Source: Pseudomonas sp. Fl4BN1 (lineage in GTDB: Bacteria > Pseudomonadota > Gammaproteobacteria > Pseudomonadales > Pseudomonadaceae). Taken from it: a DNA stretch of 64,000 bases. Position numbers and translations under genes: made by a program. The stretch lies in NCBI RefSeq assembly GCF_009908285.1, contig NZ_JAAARM010000004.1, forward strand, positions 62,001-126,000. Reading direction: 5' to 3'. The notes beneath the pieces were generated by a model. It ran no database searches. It saw only the letters and a list, made by a program, of their open reading frames with translations, and was not told where the DNA came from. The number at the start of each line of letters is the position of its first letter. Position 1 is the stretch's first letter. Shown here one piece after another: positions 19,706-29,110 of the stretch.

Positions 19706-20725
19706 CTAATAAAGGTTGGGCTCCATCTCCAGCTCGACGCCGAACCGCTCGGCGATATCCCGCTGAATCCGCCGTGCCAGTTCAAGCAGTTGCAAACCAG
19801 TGGCCGTGCCGTAGTTGACCAGCACCAAGGATTGCAGGCGATGGACCCCGGCATCCGCGTCACGGAAACCCTTCCAGCCTGCCTGCTCGATCAACCAGCC
19901 GGCAGCCAGCTTCACTCGTCCGTCGGCTTGGGGATAACCCACCAGCCCCGGGTGCGACTGCTTGATCTGCGCTGCCAACACTGCCGATACCACCGGATTC
20001 TTGAAGAAACTGCCGGCATTGCCGAGCACCGCTGGGTCCGGCAGTTTTTCGCTGCGGATACCACAGATCGCCCGACTGACGTCGCTGGCGGTAGGTCGCT
20101 CGATGCCCTGCTCGCTCAGGCGCTGACGCACCGGACCGTATTCAAGGCGCAGGTGATCGACACGGTTCAGGGCAAAACGTACCCGCAGGATCAGCCAGCG
20201 ACCTGCCTGGTGCTTGAACAGGCTGTCACGGTAAGCGAACTGGCACTGCGCCAGATCGAAGTCCCGCAATTCACCGGTCTGCCGGTCAAGGGCGGTCAAG
20301 CCAGCGAACACGTCCTTGATCTCGACCCCATAGGCACCGATGTTCTGCATCGGCGCAGCGCCGACCGTACCGGGGATCAAGCTGAGGTTCTCCAACCCGG
20401 ACAAGCCCTGCTCGAGGGTCCACTGGACAAAGGGATGCCAGGTCTCACCGGCCTCGGCCTCCACCACCACCCGCTGCCCGTCATCACTGAGCAGGCGAAT
20501 GCCACGGCTGGCCATGCGCAACACCAGGGCCTGGATATCCGCCGTCAGCAGCAGGTTGCTGCCACCGCCGATCACCAGCAGCGGCAACTGCTGCTCGGCA
20601 CAATAGGCCAGCGCCTCACGCACGTCGTCATCGTTGTGAGCCTGAGCGAACAACCGAGCTCTGACCTCGACCCCGAAGCTGTTGAACGGCTTGAGGGACA
20701 CATCGGACTGAAGGTGCAGGGTCAT
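19706..20725 (-). CDS. murB: UDP-N-acetylenolpyruvoylglucosamine reductase MurB
   Basis: FAD/NADPH enzyme that reduces UDP-GlcNAc-enolpyruvate to UDP-MurNAc in peptidoglycan synthesis. The 339 residues show the FAD-binding VIGGGSNLLL motif (50-59), PGTVGAAPMQNIGAYG with the conserved Arg/Tyr environment, and NAGSFFKNP whose Ser is the proton donor; the C-terminal ELEMEPNLY ends in the family's conserved Glu region. The size is that of type I (E. coli) MurB. Its ATG overlaps the stop of the phosphatase gene upstream by 4 bp. Confidence 0.96.
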   Translation of the reverse strand: MTLHLQSDVSLKPFNSFGVEVRARLFAQAHNDDDVREALAYCAEQQLPLLVIGGGSNLLLTADIQALVLRMASRGIRLLSDDGQRVVVEAEAGETWHPFVQWTLEQGLSGLENLSLIPGTVGAAPMQNIGAYGVEIKDVFAGLTALDRQTGELRDFDLAQCQFAYRDSLFKHQAGRWLILRVRFALNRVDHLRLEYGPVRQRLSEQGIERPTASDVSRAICGIRSEKLPDPAVLGNAGSFFKNPVVSAVLAAQIKQSHPGLVGYPQADGRVKLAAGWLIEQAGWKGFRDADAGVHRLQSLVLVNYGTATGLQLLELARRIQRDIAERFGVELEMEPNLY

Positions 20726-21186
20726 AACCGCCCCTTCAATTCGATCACCAGCCGATCACAGGCGCTCTCGATCAAATCCAGTACCTGCTCGAAGCCCTGC
20801 TCACCGTCGTAATAGGGATCCGGGACCTCGTCCAACGGCGCCTCGTAGCGGCGCAGGAACAGATCCAGTTCGGCCTTGCCCCGGGCTGGCTGCAAGGCCT
20901 TGAGATTACGCAGGTTGCTCTGGTCCATGGCGAAGATCAGGTCATAGCGCGCAAAATCGGCACTGCTGACCTGCTGCGCCCGTTGCGCCGAGAGGTCGTA
21001 ACCACGCTGCAACGCCGCATGCTGGCTGCGCGTATCCGGCGCCTTGCCGACATGCCAGTCGCTGGTGCCGGCAGACGCCACCTGGACCTGGTCAGCAAGG
21101 CCAGCATCACGCAACTTGCGGCGTAGCACGCCTTCAGCGGTGGGTGAACGACAGATATTGCCCAGGCAGACGAACAGAACCTGCAT
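20722..21186 (-). CDS. Low-molecular-weight protein tyrosine phosphatase
   Basis: 154 residues with the P-loop VCLGNICRSP, nucleophile Cys7 and Arg13 (C-X5-R), and the general acid Asp in VPDPYYDG about residue 120. Related bacterial enzymes (Wzb, PtpA) dephosphorylate tyrosine kinases of polysaccharide systems, but none is encoded nearby. It sits between kdsB and murB with a one-base TGATG-type contact to kdsB (ATG at 21184-21186, kdsB stop at 21186-21188). P. aeruginosa has the same arrangement. Confidence 0.92.
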   Translation of the reverse strand: MQVLFVCLGNICRSPTAEGVLRRKLRDAGLADQVQVASAGTSDWHVGKAPDTRSQHAALQRGYDLSAQRAQQVSSADFARYDLIFAMDQSNLRNLKALQPARGKAELDLFLRRYEAPLDEVPDPYYDGEQGFEQVLDLIESACDRLVIELKGRL

Positions 21187-21950
21187 CAGGCCTCCAGCAA
21201 GCGCCGAACGCGCTCAAGGTCTTCGGCGGTATCAACGCCCGTGGGCGGTGCTTCCAGGGCATCGGCAACGTGAATCCGCACGCCGTGCCACAAGGCACGC
21301 AACTGCTCCAGAGACTCGGTGTTTTCCAGCCAGCACGGGCCCCAACTGACGAAGTCATGGAGAAAGCCGGCGCGGTAGGCGTAGATGCCGATATGACGGC
21401 GATAAGGCACGCCTTGCGGCAGCTCGTCACGACGCTTGGCAAAGGCATCCCGTGCCCAGGGCAAGGTGGCGCGACTAAAGGTCAGCGCCAGGCCGTTGAG
21501 ATCACTGACCACCTTGACCACGTTCGGATTGAACAGGGTCTCTACATCCTCGATCGGCTCGGCCAGGGTGGCCATGCGCGCCTCGGTGTGCGCCGCCAGG
21601 TTGGCCGCCACCTGATCGATCACAGCCGGCGGGATCAACGGTTCGTCGCCCTGGACATTGACCACGATTGCATCCGCGGCCAGGCCGAGCTTGCCGGCGA
21701 CTTCCGCCAAGCGGTCGGTACCGGAGTTGTGATCTTCCCGGGTCAGTACTGCCTCAGCACCAAAACCCTGGCAAGCCTCGACGATGCGCTGGTCATCGGT
21801 GGCCACCACTACCCGCTCGGCGCTGCTCTTGCAGGCCTGCTCCCAGACCCACTGGATCATCGGCTTGCCGGCGATCAGCTGCAGGGGCTTGCCCGGCAGG
21901 CGGGTAGAGGCAAAACGCGCCGGGATGACCACGGTAAAGGCGTTGCTCAT
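21186..21950 (-). CDS. kdsB: 3-deoxy-manno-octulosonate cytidylyltransferase KdsB
   Basis: Activates Kdo to CMP-Kdo for the lipopolysaccharide inner core. 254 residues; the N-terminus [17 protein letters not shown] is the classical CTP-binding signature, followed by VVVATDD and [10 protein letters not shown] (aspartates for Mg). Length is as expected (254 in P. aeruginosa). It overlaps the Trm112-like gene by 4 bp and lies in the same operon as lpxK, so two LPS genes are co-expressed. Confidence 0.96.
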   Translation of the reverse strand: MSNAFTVVIPARFASTRLPGKPLQLIAGKPMIQWVWEQACKSSAERVVVATDDQRIVEACQGFGAEAVLTREDHNSGTDRLAEVAGKLGLAADAIVVNVQGDEPLIPPAVIDQVAANLAAHTEARMATLAEPIEDVETLFNPNVVKVVSDLNGLALTFSRATLPWARDAFAKRRDELPQGVPYRRHIGIYAYRAGFLHDFVSWGPCWLENTESLEQLRALWHGVRIHVADALEAPPTGVDTAEDLERVRRLLEA

Positions 21951-22132
21951 TTGTCCAGACGCTCTTCGGTGGTCAGGGTGCGGGCCTCGGTTTCCAGCAT
22001 CACCGGGATGCCATCACGAATCGGATAGGCCAGGCCGGCGCCCTTGCTGATCAGCTCGGTCTTGTCGGCGCTGAGTTTGAGGGGACCTTTGCAGATCGGG
22101 CAAGCAAGGATGTCGAGCAGTTTGGTGTCCAT
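21947..22132 (-). CDS. Trm112 family protein (YcaR-like)
   Basis: 61-residue protein starting [18 protein letters not shown], with a CPxC pair that forms half a zinc ribbon; the second pair is missing, as in YcaR of E. coli. Members are small partner proteins; in eukaryotes Trm112 stabilises methyltransferases, while the bacterial role next to kdsB/lpxK is not established. It is 24 bp after lpxK and overlaps kdsB by 4 bp. Confidence 0.92.
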   Translation of the reverse strand: MDTKLLDILACPICKGPLKLSADKTELISKGAGLAYPIRDGIPVMLETEARTLTTEERLDK

Positions 22133-22156
22133 GAGGATTCCCTGAATAGAAGCGTA

Positions 22157-23167
22157 TTAAGGCAATAGACGATCAGGCAGCAGGCGCATCAACTGGGTAT
22201 CGAACCAGGCGATGAAGGCCGGTGACGGCACCGCGTCGACCGCCAGGTACCACCAGTCGGCCGCCGCGAAAGCACGGCACTTGACCGCATCTTTCTCGGT
22301 CATGACCAACGGCAATGACGGGGTGAAAGCCAAGGCCTGCGCACTGTATTGGGCGTGATCGGCAAATGCATGGGGGACAGGCCGCCAGTGTAGCGTTTCG
22401 AGGGTATTGAAGAAACGCTGAGGGTTGCCGATACCGGCCACCGCATGCAGCGCCTGCCCTGGAGCAAAGTGTTGCACCGGGTAGCGCTCGCCGGTCTGTA
22501 GATTGACCAGCGCCGAAGGCTTGAGGTGAAAGGCGAAACCGTCGGCGCGATCATCGGCGGCGCCGTTGTACAGCAGCGCATCGACGCTTTGCAGGCGCTC
22601 CACCGGCTCACGCAGGGGACCGGCAGGCAGGCAGCGACGATTGCCCAGACCGCGGGCGGCATCGATCAGCACCAGCTCCAGGTCACGGGCCAGGCGGTAA
22701 TGCTGCAGACCATCGTCAGAGAGAATCAGGTCCAGCCGCTCGGCAGCCAACAGGGCCTGCACTGCGCGACTGCGATCCGGGTCGATCATCAAGGGCACAC
22801 CGCAGCGCTGGACAATCAGCAGCGGCTCGTCGCCGGCCACCTCGGCAGCGTCTTCGGCGCCAACCCGCCAAGGCAGCTGTGGCGGCTTGGCACCGTAGCC
22901 CCGACTGACCACCCCGACCCGCAGGCCAAGGCGCTGGCAGTGCTCTACCAGCCACAGGATCAACGGCGTCTTGCCGGTGCCACCGACAGTGATATTGCCC
23001 ACAACAATCAATGGCACCGGTGGTTGATAGATCTCCCCTTCGCCGGCCAGGAAACGTTGGCGCTTGCCCACCACTACGCGGCGGTACAGCCATTCCAGGG
23101 GCTGCAGCAATTTCAGCGCGGGATGGCCGTTGTACCAGGCGGCGAGCAGACGATCGGAAAGTGCCAT
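22157..23167 (-). CDS. lpxK: Tetraacyldisaccharide 4'-kinase LpxK
   Basis: Phosphorylates the lipid A precursor at the 4' position; inner-membrane-associated. The 336 residues contain an N-terminal amphipathic/hydrophobic segment, the unusual P-loop [11 protein letters not shown] (57-67), VSRGYG, and DDGLQHY, all LpxK hallmarks. Its ATG overlaps the exbD stop by one base, so it is coupled to the ExbD gene, an arrangement common in Pseudomonas. Confidence 0.96.
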   Translation of the reverse strand: MALSDRLLAAWYNGHPALKLLQPLEWLYRRVVVGKRQRFLAGEGEIYQPPVPLIVVGNITVGGTGKTPLILWLVEHCQRLGLRVGVVSRGYGAKPPQLPWRVGAEDAAEVAGDEPLLIVQRCGVPLMIDPDRSRAVQALLAAERLDLILSDDGLQHYRLARDLELVLIDAARGLGNRRCLPAGPLREPVERLQSVDALLYNGAADDRADGFAFHLKPSALVNLQTGERYPVQHFAPGQALHAVAGIGNPQRFFNTLETLHWRPVPHAFADHAQYSAQALAFTPSLPLVMTEKDAVKCRAFAAADWWYLAVDAVPSPAFIAWFDTQLMRLLPDRLLP

Positions 23168-23595
23168 CAGGGTGCCGCAGCCGCCTCGACGGTGGTCATG
23201 CGCAGGTGGCTGAAGCCGAGCTTGCCGGCCGCATCCATGGCAGTGATCACCGCTTGATGTTGAGTCTTGCCATCGGCACTGATGGACAGCGGCAGGTTGG
23301 TGTCGCCTGCGGACTCCTTCTGTAGCGCATCGATCAGGGTTGTCAGATCGTTCTTGGGCAGCACCTGATTGTTCACCGAGAACACCCCGTCGGCGCTGAT
23401 GGCGATGTCCAGTTGCTTGACCTGCTGGTCTTCGGCCGGCGAGCCACTGACCGCTTCCGGCAGGTCGACACGCAACTCGGTCTCCCGGGTGAAGGTGGTG
23501 GTCACGACAAAAAACAGCAGCAGGATAAACACCACGTCAATCAGTGACGCAAGGTTGATGTCCACGGTTTCCCGGGGTTTGCGCCGAAATTTCAC
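23167..23595 (-). CDS. exbD: ExbD/TolR family protein
   Basis: 142 residues; short cytoplasmic N-tail, one transmembrane segment at about 15-37 with the conserved Asp in [15 protein letters not shown], and a periplasmic domain. This Asp is the proton-conducting residue of ExbD/TolR. It is paired with the ExbB-like gene (4-bp overlap), forming a proton-driven stator. Neither tonB nor tolA/tolB is adjacent, so its partner is open; the fixed linkage with lpxK suggests an envelope role. Confidence 0.9.
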   Translation of the reverse strand: MKFRRKPRETVDINLASLIDVVFILLLFFVVTTTFTRETELRVDLPEAVSGSPAEDQQVKQLDIAISADGVFSVNNQVLPKNDLTTLIDALQKESAGDTNLPLSISADGKTQHQAVITAMDAAGKLGFSHLRMTTVEAAAAP

Positions 23596-24227
23596 GCTTT
23601 GCCCTCAGCCAGGTCGACATCACGGTCGCCCTGGATCACTTCCACCAGCTTGATCGCTTCCTGCTCCATGCCCACCACCAGCTCATCGACCCGACGCTGC
23701 AGGAAGCGATGGAAGAACACCGAAGGAATCCCCACCATCAGGCCCGCAGCGGTGGTGATCAAAGCCTTGGAAATACCACCGGCCAGCACATGGGCGTTAG
23801 TGGTCATGCCCGAGCCCATGAACGAGCTGAAGATATCGATCATGCCCAACACGGTGCCCAGCAGGCCCAACAAAGGAGCCATGGCGGCGATGGTGCCGAG
23901 GGCGTTGAGGTAGCGCTCCAGTTCGTGAATGACTCGGGCCGCGGCCTCTTCGATGCATTCCTTCATGATCTCGCGACCATGCTTGGAGTTGGCCAGCCCT
24001 GCCGCCAGGATCTCACCCAAGGGCGAGTCGGCGCGCAGAGCCTTGAGCTTTTCCTTGTCGAGCTGCTTGTCCTTGATCCAGCGCCAGACCTGGCCCAGCA
24101 GATGGGGCGGGGTGACACGGCTGGCCCGCAAGGTCCACAAACGCTCAGCAATGATGCCTACAGCCGCGATGGAACTCAGAATGATCGGCAACATCATCCA
24201 GCCGCCAGATTTGACCAATTCCCACAC
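23592..24227 (-). CDS. exbB: MotA/TolQ/ExbB family proton channel protein
   Basis: 211 residues with three transmembrane segments (about 10-30, 110-130, 150-175), and the PLLGLLGTVLGMI and ALITTAAGLMVGIP segments that line the proton path in ExbB/TolQ. I prefer the GTG at 24225-24227 (then WELVKSGGW) because a GAGGGG lies 10 bases before it and homologues begin there; an in-frame ATG ten codons upstream at 24257 is the alternative. First gene of the operon ending in murB, and divergent in function from comEC upstream. Confidence 0.9.
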   Translation of the reverse strand: MWELVKSGGWMMLPIILSSIAAVGIIAERLWTLRASRVTPPHLLGQVWRWIKDKQLDKEKLKALRADSPLGEILAAGLANSKHGREIMKECIEEAAARVIHELERYLNALGTIAAMAPLLGLLGTVLGMIDIFSSFMGSGMTTNAHVLAGGISKALITTAAGLMVGIPSVFFHRFLQRRVDELVVGMEQEAIKLVEVIQGDRDVDLAEGKA

Positions 24228-24329
24228 AGTGACAGTCCCCTCGAAAAAGTGCGCCACTCTAACATAGGGGCTGGACGCACCGAAGACCGTGATGTCGCAT
24301 GTTCACGGGGTTTAATAACTCTCGGTTAT

Positions 24330-26561
24330 TTAAGGTATTGCTGGTGACTCGCGCCAGAAACGCCGCTGCGCCCGCAGGCTTTCAGGTGGAGCGAAAGTGC
24401 CCAGTTGCAGCTTCAGTGCGCCGTGCTCGGCGCTGTCATAAATCGCTACACCCAGCCGTTGGTAGCGTGCCAACACTTGGGCATGAGGGTGGCCAAAGGC
24501 GTTGCCCTGCCCCCGGGAGATCAGTACCGCCGCCGGCATCAGGCGCTGGAGCAAGGCCACGGATGACGAGGTGCGACTGCCATGATGGGGCGCCTGCAAC
24601 CAGTGAGTGTGAAGCGCCAGCGGGCTATCGAGCAAAGCCCGCTCGGCACGGGCATCGATATCGCCGGTGAGCAACAGGCGTTCACCGCCCGCCTCGACCT
24701 GCAATACACAGGAGGCCTGGTTGCCGTCCGTGGCGGCCGACCATTGCCATTGGGTGAAGTTAACGCCGTTCCATCGCCAGCTCAGGCCGGACTCGCAAGC
24801 AACCGACTGCAGGGAGACGGGCAACCCCTCGGGCTCGCCGCTGCGCACCTGGGCCACCGGCATGCCCCGCTGGACCGCCAGCGCACCACCGGCGTGATCA
24901 TTATCAGCATGGCTGAGCAACATCAGGTCCAAACGCTTGATTCCGAGCCGATGCAGGGTCGGTAGCACCACCCGCTCCCCCAGGTCGAAATCGGCGACCC
25001 GTGCACCGACGTCATACAGCATCGCGTGATCACGGGTACGCAGGATGAACGACAGCCCCTGCCCCACATCCAGCTGCCAGACCTCCACCTCGCCGTGGGG
25101 CACCCGGTGCTGCGGCGGCCAGACCGCCAGCAACAACAGCGGCCAGCCCAGGACCCGCAGCGGTATCCCTTTGGGCAGTAGCAACAACAACGCGCCCAAG
25201 GTACTGAGGCCCCATAACCAAAGGGGAATCAGCGGCGCCACCCAGGCCGGCCACAACCCGGCGATCCACCCCAACAAGCGGAACAACAGATCCAGCAGCC
25301 CACCGGCCAGCCATAACAACCCTTCACCTACATAAGGTACAGGCAGCAACAAACAGCCCAGCAAAGCCGGCGGCAGGACCAGCAGACTGATCCAGGGCAC
25401 AGCCAGCAGGTTGGCCAGCGGCCCACTGAGGCTGATAGGCAAGCCAAGGGCCAGCAGCGGCGGCAACAGGCCAATGGCAATCAGCCATTGGGCTCGGGTC
25501 CAGCTCTGCCACCAGCGCCAGGTACCCAGGCGACCGGCGAAGGTGAAAATCAGGATCGCCACGGCCGCAAAGGACAGCCAGAACCCGGGCTGCAAGCTGG
25601 CTAGGGGCTCGAACAGCAGCACTGCGTTCAGCGCCAGCAACCAGGGCCACCATGCCCCCAGATGACGGAAGCGTAAACGCCAGAACAGTACCAGGGCGAC
25701 CATCATGCAGGCACGTTGCACCGGCACCTCAAACCCCGCCAACAGGCCATAACCCAGCGCCCCGAGAAAGGCCAGGGCACAGGCCCAGGGCAGCCACGGC
25801 CAGCGCTGGGGCCAGGCACCATAACGGGCCAGCCCGGCCACCCCGAGGTAGATCACGCCGGCCAACAGGCTGATGTGTTGCCCGGAAATCACCATCAGAT
25901 GGACAGTGCCGGTGTCCTGCAACAACTGCCATTCTTCCCGCGTCAGCCCTGAACCATCGCCCATCACCAGCGCCGCCAGACCACCGGCCCGACCGTGGGC
26001 CTCTACCCCGAGCACTCGCTGACGCAACCCGTCGCGCCAGGCCTGAGCAGCCGGCGCCAACAATTGCCCATCCTTGACCGTACCGGTAGCACCGATGCGC
26101 CGGGCCAGTAGCCAGGCCTGGTAATCAAAGCCGTGAATATTCAACAGTCCCGCCGGGCGCCGGAGCTTGACTGCCAACCGCCAGCGCTCACCGCTGCTGA
26201 CTGCCGGGCCGCCGTGCCAGGCCAGACGAATCAGCCGCGGCAGACGCTCGCGCCGGGACTGGGAATCTTGCAGCTCGAAACGCACCACACCCGTTCCCCG
26301 CTCCGGCAAGCCGCTGACCCGCCCCTCCAGCCAGCGGGTTTGCGCGTCCAGGCGCACAGGTAAACGATCGTCCAGTGCCCATTGCGCGGACACACAAGCC
26401 CAAGTGAAACCGAAGAGAAAAAATGCCACTGGATGTGTACGAAACGGCAGCAGCATCAGTGCCAGTATCGCCATCAGCAGCAACAGCCAGCCCGGCGGCA
26501 ATACCGGCAGAAAACCCAGTGCCAGCAGCCCCGCAGCCAGCGCCAGCATTCCTGTACGCAT
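24330..26561 (-). CDS. comEC: DNA uptake channel ComEC/Rec2
   Basis: Inner-membrane channel for single-stranded DNA entry in natural transformation. 743 residues: several N-terminal transmembrane segments, an OB-like soluble domain (about 90-190), the Competence domain with many further membrane helices (about 205-480), and a C-terminal metallo-beta-lactamase-like domain with the metal motif LSHADNDHAGG and HHGSRTSSS. I chose the ATG at 26559-26561, since AAGGA stands 7 bases before it; an ATG four codons earlier overlaps that site. It precedes the exbB operon by about 100 bp. Confidence 0.93.
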   Translation of the reverse strand: MRTGMLALAAGLLALGFLPVLPPGWLLLLMAILALMLLPFRTHPVAFFLFGFTWACVSAQWALDDRLPVRLDAQTRWLEGRVSGLPERGTGVVRFELQDSQSRRERLPRLIRLAWHGGPAVSSGERWRLAVKLRRPAGLLNIHGFDYQAWLLARRIGATGTVKDGQLLAPAAQAWRDGLRQRVLGVEAHGRAGGLAALVMGDGSGLTREEWQLLQDTGTVHLMVISGQHISLLAGVIYLGVAGLARYGAWPQRWPWLPWACALAFLGALGYGLLAGFEVPVQRACMMVALVLFWRLRFRHLGAWWPWLLALNAVLLFEPLASLQPGFWLSFAAVAILIFTFAGRLGTWRWWQSWTRAQWLIAIGLLPPLLALGLPISLSGPLANLLAVPWISLLVLPPALLGCLLLPVPYVGEGLLWLAGGLLDLLFRLLGWIAGLWPAWVAPLIPLWLWGLSTLGALLLLLPKGIPLRVLGWPLLLLAVWPPQHRVPHGEVEVWQLDVGQGLSFILRTRDHAMLYDVGARVADFDLGERVVLPTLHRLGIKRLDLMLLSHADNDHAGGALAVQRGMPVAQVRSGEPEGLPVSLQSVACESGLSWRWNGVNFTQWQWSAATDGNQASCVLQVEAGGERLLLTGDIDARAERALLDSPLALHTHWLQAPHHGSRTSSSVALLQRLMPAAVLISRGQGNAFGHPHAQVLARYQRLGVAIYDSAEHGALKLQLGTFAPPESLRAQRRFWRESPAIP

Positions 26562-26700
26562 CAGCCAGCCCATCCTTGGCAGTCCCTACTCTTGGCTTAG
26601 CCGAGAATGCGCGGGGCGGCTTTATCATTTGTCACAATGTCTGAATTTTCGCCGACTAGAATCCGGTCATAATCGCGGCCTGACCCGACCGAGAAGCCTT

Positions 26701-27216
26701 ATGCCCCGGCGCTTATTCAAACGCTACATGCCAGATCCGACCAGCATCCGGGAACACAAGTCCTTACGCTTTCTCGGCACTCTGCTGCATGACGCCAACC
26801 TCTGGCACCTCAATCGGCATTCGGTGGCCCGAGCCATGGCCATAGGCCTGTTCGCCGCCTTTATCCCGATCCCGATGCAGATGCTGCTGGCGGCAGTTCT
26901 GGCCATCTGGCTGCGCGGCAATATGCCCATCAGCGTCAGCCTGGTCTGGCTGACCAACCCTATCACCATGCCGCCGGTGTTCTTCTGCACCTATCAACTG
27001 GGCGCCTGGATGATGAATGTACCGCCACGCAGCCTGCCCGACGAGCTGACCTGGGAATGGATCAGCAGCCAGCTCAGCACCCTGTGGCAGCCCTTCCTCC
27101 TCGGCTCGGTAGTGGCTGGACTGGTGCTGGGGGCCATCGCCTATTGCCTGACCATGCTGTATTGGCGCTGGTGGGTAGGACGCCAATGGCACAGACGCAA
27201 GCAAAAGCGCCAGTAA
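26701..27216 (+). CDS. DUF2062 domain membrane protein
   Basis: 171 residues. The DUF2062 domain spans about 25-165: a conserved NLWHLNRHSVARA entry, then two or three membrane segments (about 46-70, 85-105, 125-150) with FIPIPMQM and NPITMPPVF motifs. The C-terminus is very basic (RRKQKRQ). Function is unknown; members occur next to comEC or lipid export genes in Pseudomonas. It is divergent from comEC and ends at a strong terminator. Confidence 0.9.
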   Translation: MPRRLFKRYMPDPTSIREHKSLRFLGTLLHDANLWHLNRHSVARAMAIGLFAAFIPIPMQMLLAAVLAIWLRGNMPISVSLVWLTNPITMPPVFFCTYQLGAWMMNVPPRSLPDELTWEWISSQLSTLWQPFLLGSVVAGLVLGAIAYCLTMLYWRWWVGRQWHRRKQKRQ

Positions 27217-27221
27217 CCAAC

Positions 27222-27251
27222 GAAAACGGCCTCCCAAGGGAGGCCGTTTTC
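27222..27251. terminator. Bidirectional terminator between DUF2062 gene and ABC permease gene
   Basis: Stem GAAAACGGCCTCCC (27222-27235) and GGGAGGCCGTTTTC (27238-27251), perfect over 14 bp, with A/T runs on both flanks, between convergent genes. Confidence 0.9.
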
Positions 27252-27269
27252 ATCACTCGGCGAAACGGT

Positions 27270-28049
27270 TTACTGACGCATGCCACGCCCGCTGACCAAC
27301 AGCCGGGCACATCCGAGATACAGCACGACAGTGGCCACCAGCATGAAGGTAATGGCCACGCTGATCTTGATGTCCGAGACCCCCAGGATGCCGAAACGGA
27401 AGGCGTTGACCATGTGTAGCACCGGGTTGGCCAGGGACACCGTCTGCCAGAACGGCGGCAGCAGGGTGATCGAGTAGAACACCCCGCCCAGGTACGTCAG
27501 AGGCGTCAGCACGAAGGTCGGGATGATCGAGATATCGTCGAAGTTGCGCGCAAACACCGCGTTGATAAACCCCAGCAGCGAGAAGATCGTCGCCGTCAGC
27601 ACCACCACCAGTACAGTCACGCCCAGGTGATGCACCTGCAGCGAAGTGAAGAACAGCGACAGCAGGGTCACGATGACCCCCACCATCAGACCCCGCAGGA
27701 CCCCGCCCAGGGTGTAGCCGACAAGAATGGTGTGAGGCGACACCGGCGATACCATCAACTCCTCGATGGAGCGCTGGAACTTGCTGCCAAAAAAACTCGA
27801 TACCACGTTGCCGTAGGAGTTGGTGATCACCGACATCATGATCAAGCCCGGCACGATGTACTCCATATAGGTGAAACCACCCATATCGCCGATCTGCCGA
27901 CCGATCAGGTTACCGAAGATGACGAAGTACAGGACCATGGTGATAGCCGGAGGCAGCAGGGTCTGCGGCCAGATCCGGGTAAAACGTCGGACCTCGCGAT
28001 AAACGATCGTGTTCAAGGCCACCAGGTTGGGTTGCAGCTCGGAACTCAT
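27270..28049 (-). CDS. ABC-2 type exporter permease (YadH-like)
   Basis: 259 residues with about six transmembrane helices and the ABC-2 membrane motif region (PLTYLGGVFYS; TNSYGNVVSSFFGSKFQRSIEELM). It resembles E. coli YadH and NodJ-type permeases. Together with the ATPase gene that overlaps it by 4 bp it forms an exporter of unknown substrate. No periplasmic or membrane-fusion partner is present, as is usual for this type. Confidence 0.92.
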   Translation of the reverse strand: MSSELQPNLVALNTIVYREVRRFTRIWPQTLLPPAITMVLYFVIFGNLIGRQIGDMGGFTYMEYIVPGLIMMSVITNSYGNVVSSFFGSKFQRSIEELMVSPVSPHTILVGYTLGGVLRGLMVGVIVTLLSLFFTSLQVHHLGVTVLVVVLTATIFSLLGFINAVFARNFDDISIIPTFVLTPLTYLGGVFYSITLLPPFWQTVSLANPVLHMVNAFRFGILGVSDIKISVAITFMLVATVVLYLGCARLLVSGRGMRQ

Positions 28050-28978
28050 ACCGCCACCTTCGACAGATTCTTCTCCACCAGGGACACGAACAGCTCCTCA
28101 AGTCGGTTGGTTTTGTTACGCAGGCTCAAGACCTCGATGTTCAGCAAGGCCAGCTGGCCGAACAGCGCGGTAATACCCACGGCTTTGTCCACCTGGACTT
28201 CCAGGGTGTGGCTGTCCACCAGTCGATTCGGGTAGCCCACCAGTTGTGGCGCCACGCTCATGTCGTGCTTGAGGTCGAGAAGGAAGGTCTCCACATGCAG
28301 CTGGCTCAGCAACTGGCGCATGCTGGTGTTCTCGACAATGGTGCCGTGATCGATGATGCCGATGTTGCGGCACAGTTGCTCAGCCTCTTCCAGATAGTGG
28401 GTGGTGAGGATGATGGTGATGCCTTTCTGGTTGAGCTCGGTGAGGAAGGTCCACATCGAACGACGCAGCTCGATGTCGACCCCGGCGGTGGGCTCGTCGA
28501 GGATCAGCAGACGCGGCTCGTGAACCAGCGCGCGGGCAATCATCAGTCGGCGCTTCATCCCGCCGGACAGGGAGCGCGACGGCACATCGCGCTTGTCCCA
28601 CAGGCCGAGCTGGGTCAGGTACTGCTCGGCCCGCTCCTTGGCGATTTTCGCCGGAATGCCGTAGTAGCCGGCCTGGGTCACGACGATGTCGAAGGTTTTC
28701 TCAAACTGGTTGAAGTTGAACTCCTGCGGCACCACGCCGATACAGCGCTTGAGCGCCGCCGGCTGACGATCCAGGTCGTGGCCGAAGATATTCACGCTGC
28801 CGCTGGTCTTGTTCACCAGGGTCGAGAGAATGCCGATGGTGGTGGATTTACCCGCCCCGTTAGGGCCGAGCAAGGCGAAGAAGTCACCTTCGGCGACGTC
28901 CAGATCGATACCACTCAGGGCCTGGAAACCGTTGCCGTAGGTTTTGGTTAGCTGCCGGATGGACAGAGCGGAACTCAT
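28046..28978 (-). CDS. ABC-2 type exporter ATPase (YadG-like)
   Basis: 310 residues: Walker A GPNGAGKST (38-46), Q-loop VVPQEFNFN, signature LSGGMKRRL, Walker B LLILDEPTAGVD and the switch His in TTHYLEEAEQ. The C-terminal 90 residues are the usual extra domain of this subfamily (YadG, NodI). The start at 28976-28978 (MSSALSIRQLTK) was preferred over an ATG six codons upstream because similarity begins there. It is the first gene of the two-gene exporter operon. Confidence 0.93.
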   Translation of the reverse strand: MSSALSIRQLTKTYGNGFQALSGIDLDVAEGDFFALLGPNGAGKSTTIGILSTLVNKTSGSVNIFGHDLDRQPAALKRCIGVVPQEFNFNQFEKTFDIVVTQAGYYGIPAKIAKERAEQYLTQLGLWDKRDVPSRSLSGGMKRRLMIARALVHEPRLLILDEPTAGVDIELRRSMWTFLTELNQKGITIILTTHYLEEAEQLCRNIGIIDHGTIVENTSMRQLLSQLHVETFLLDLKHDMSVAPQLVGYPNRLVDSHTLEVQVDKAVGITALFGQLALLNIEVLSLRNKTNRLEELFVSLVEKNLSKVAV

Positions 28979-29110
28979 ATCGGATTTACGCACCAAGAAG
29001 GGGGAGTTTTATAAGTAAGGGCAGCCCGGCTGGATTGCAACGACGCTGGACGCACGCCATGTTGCGTGCCGACGCCGTGCAAGTACAGTCACGCGTGTTG
29101 ATAGTGGGTA

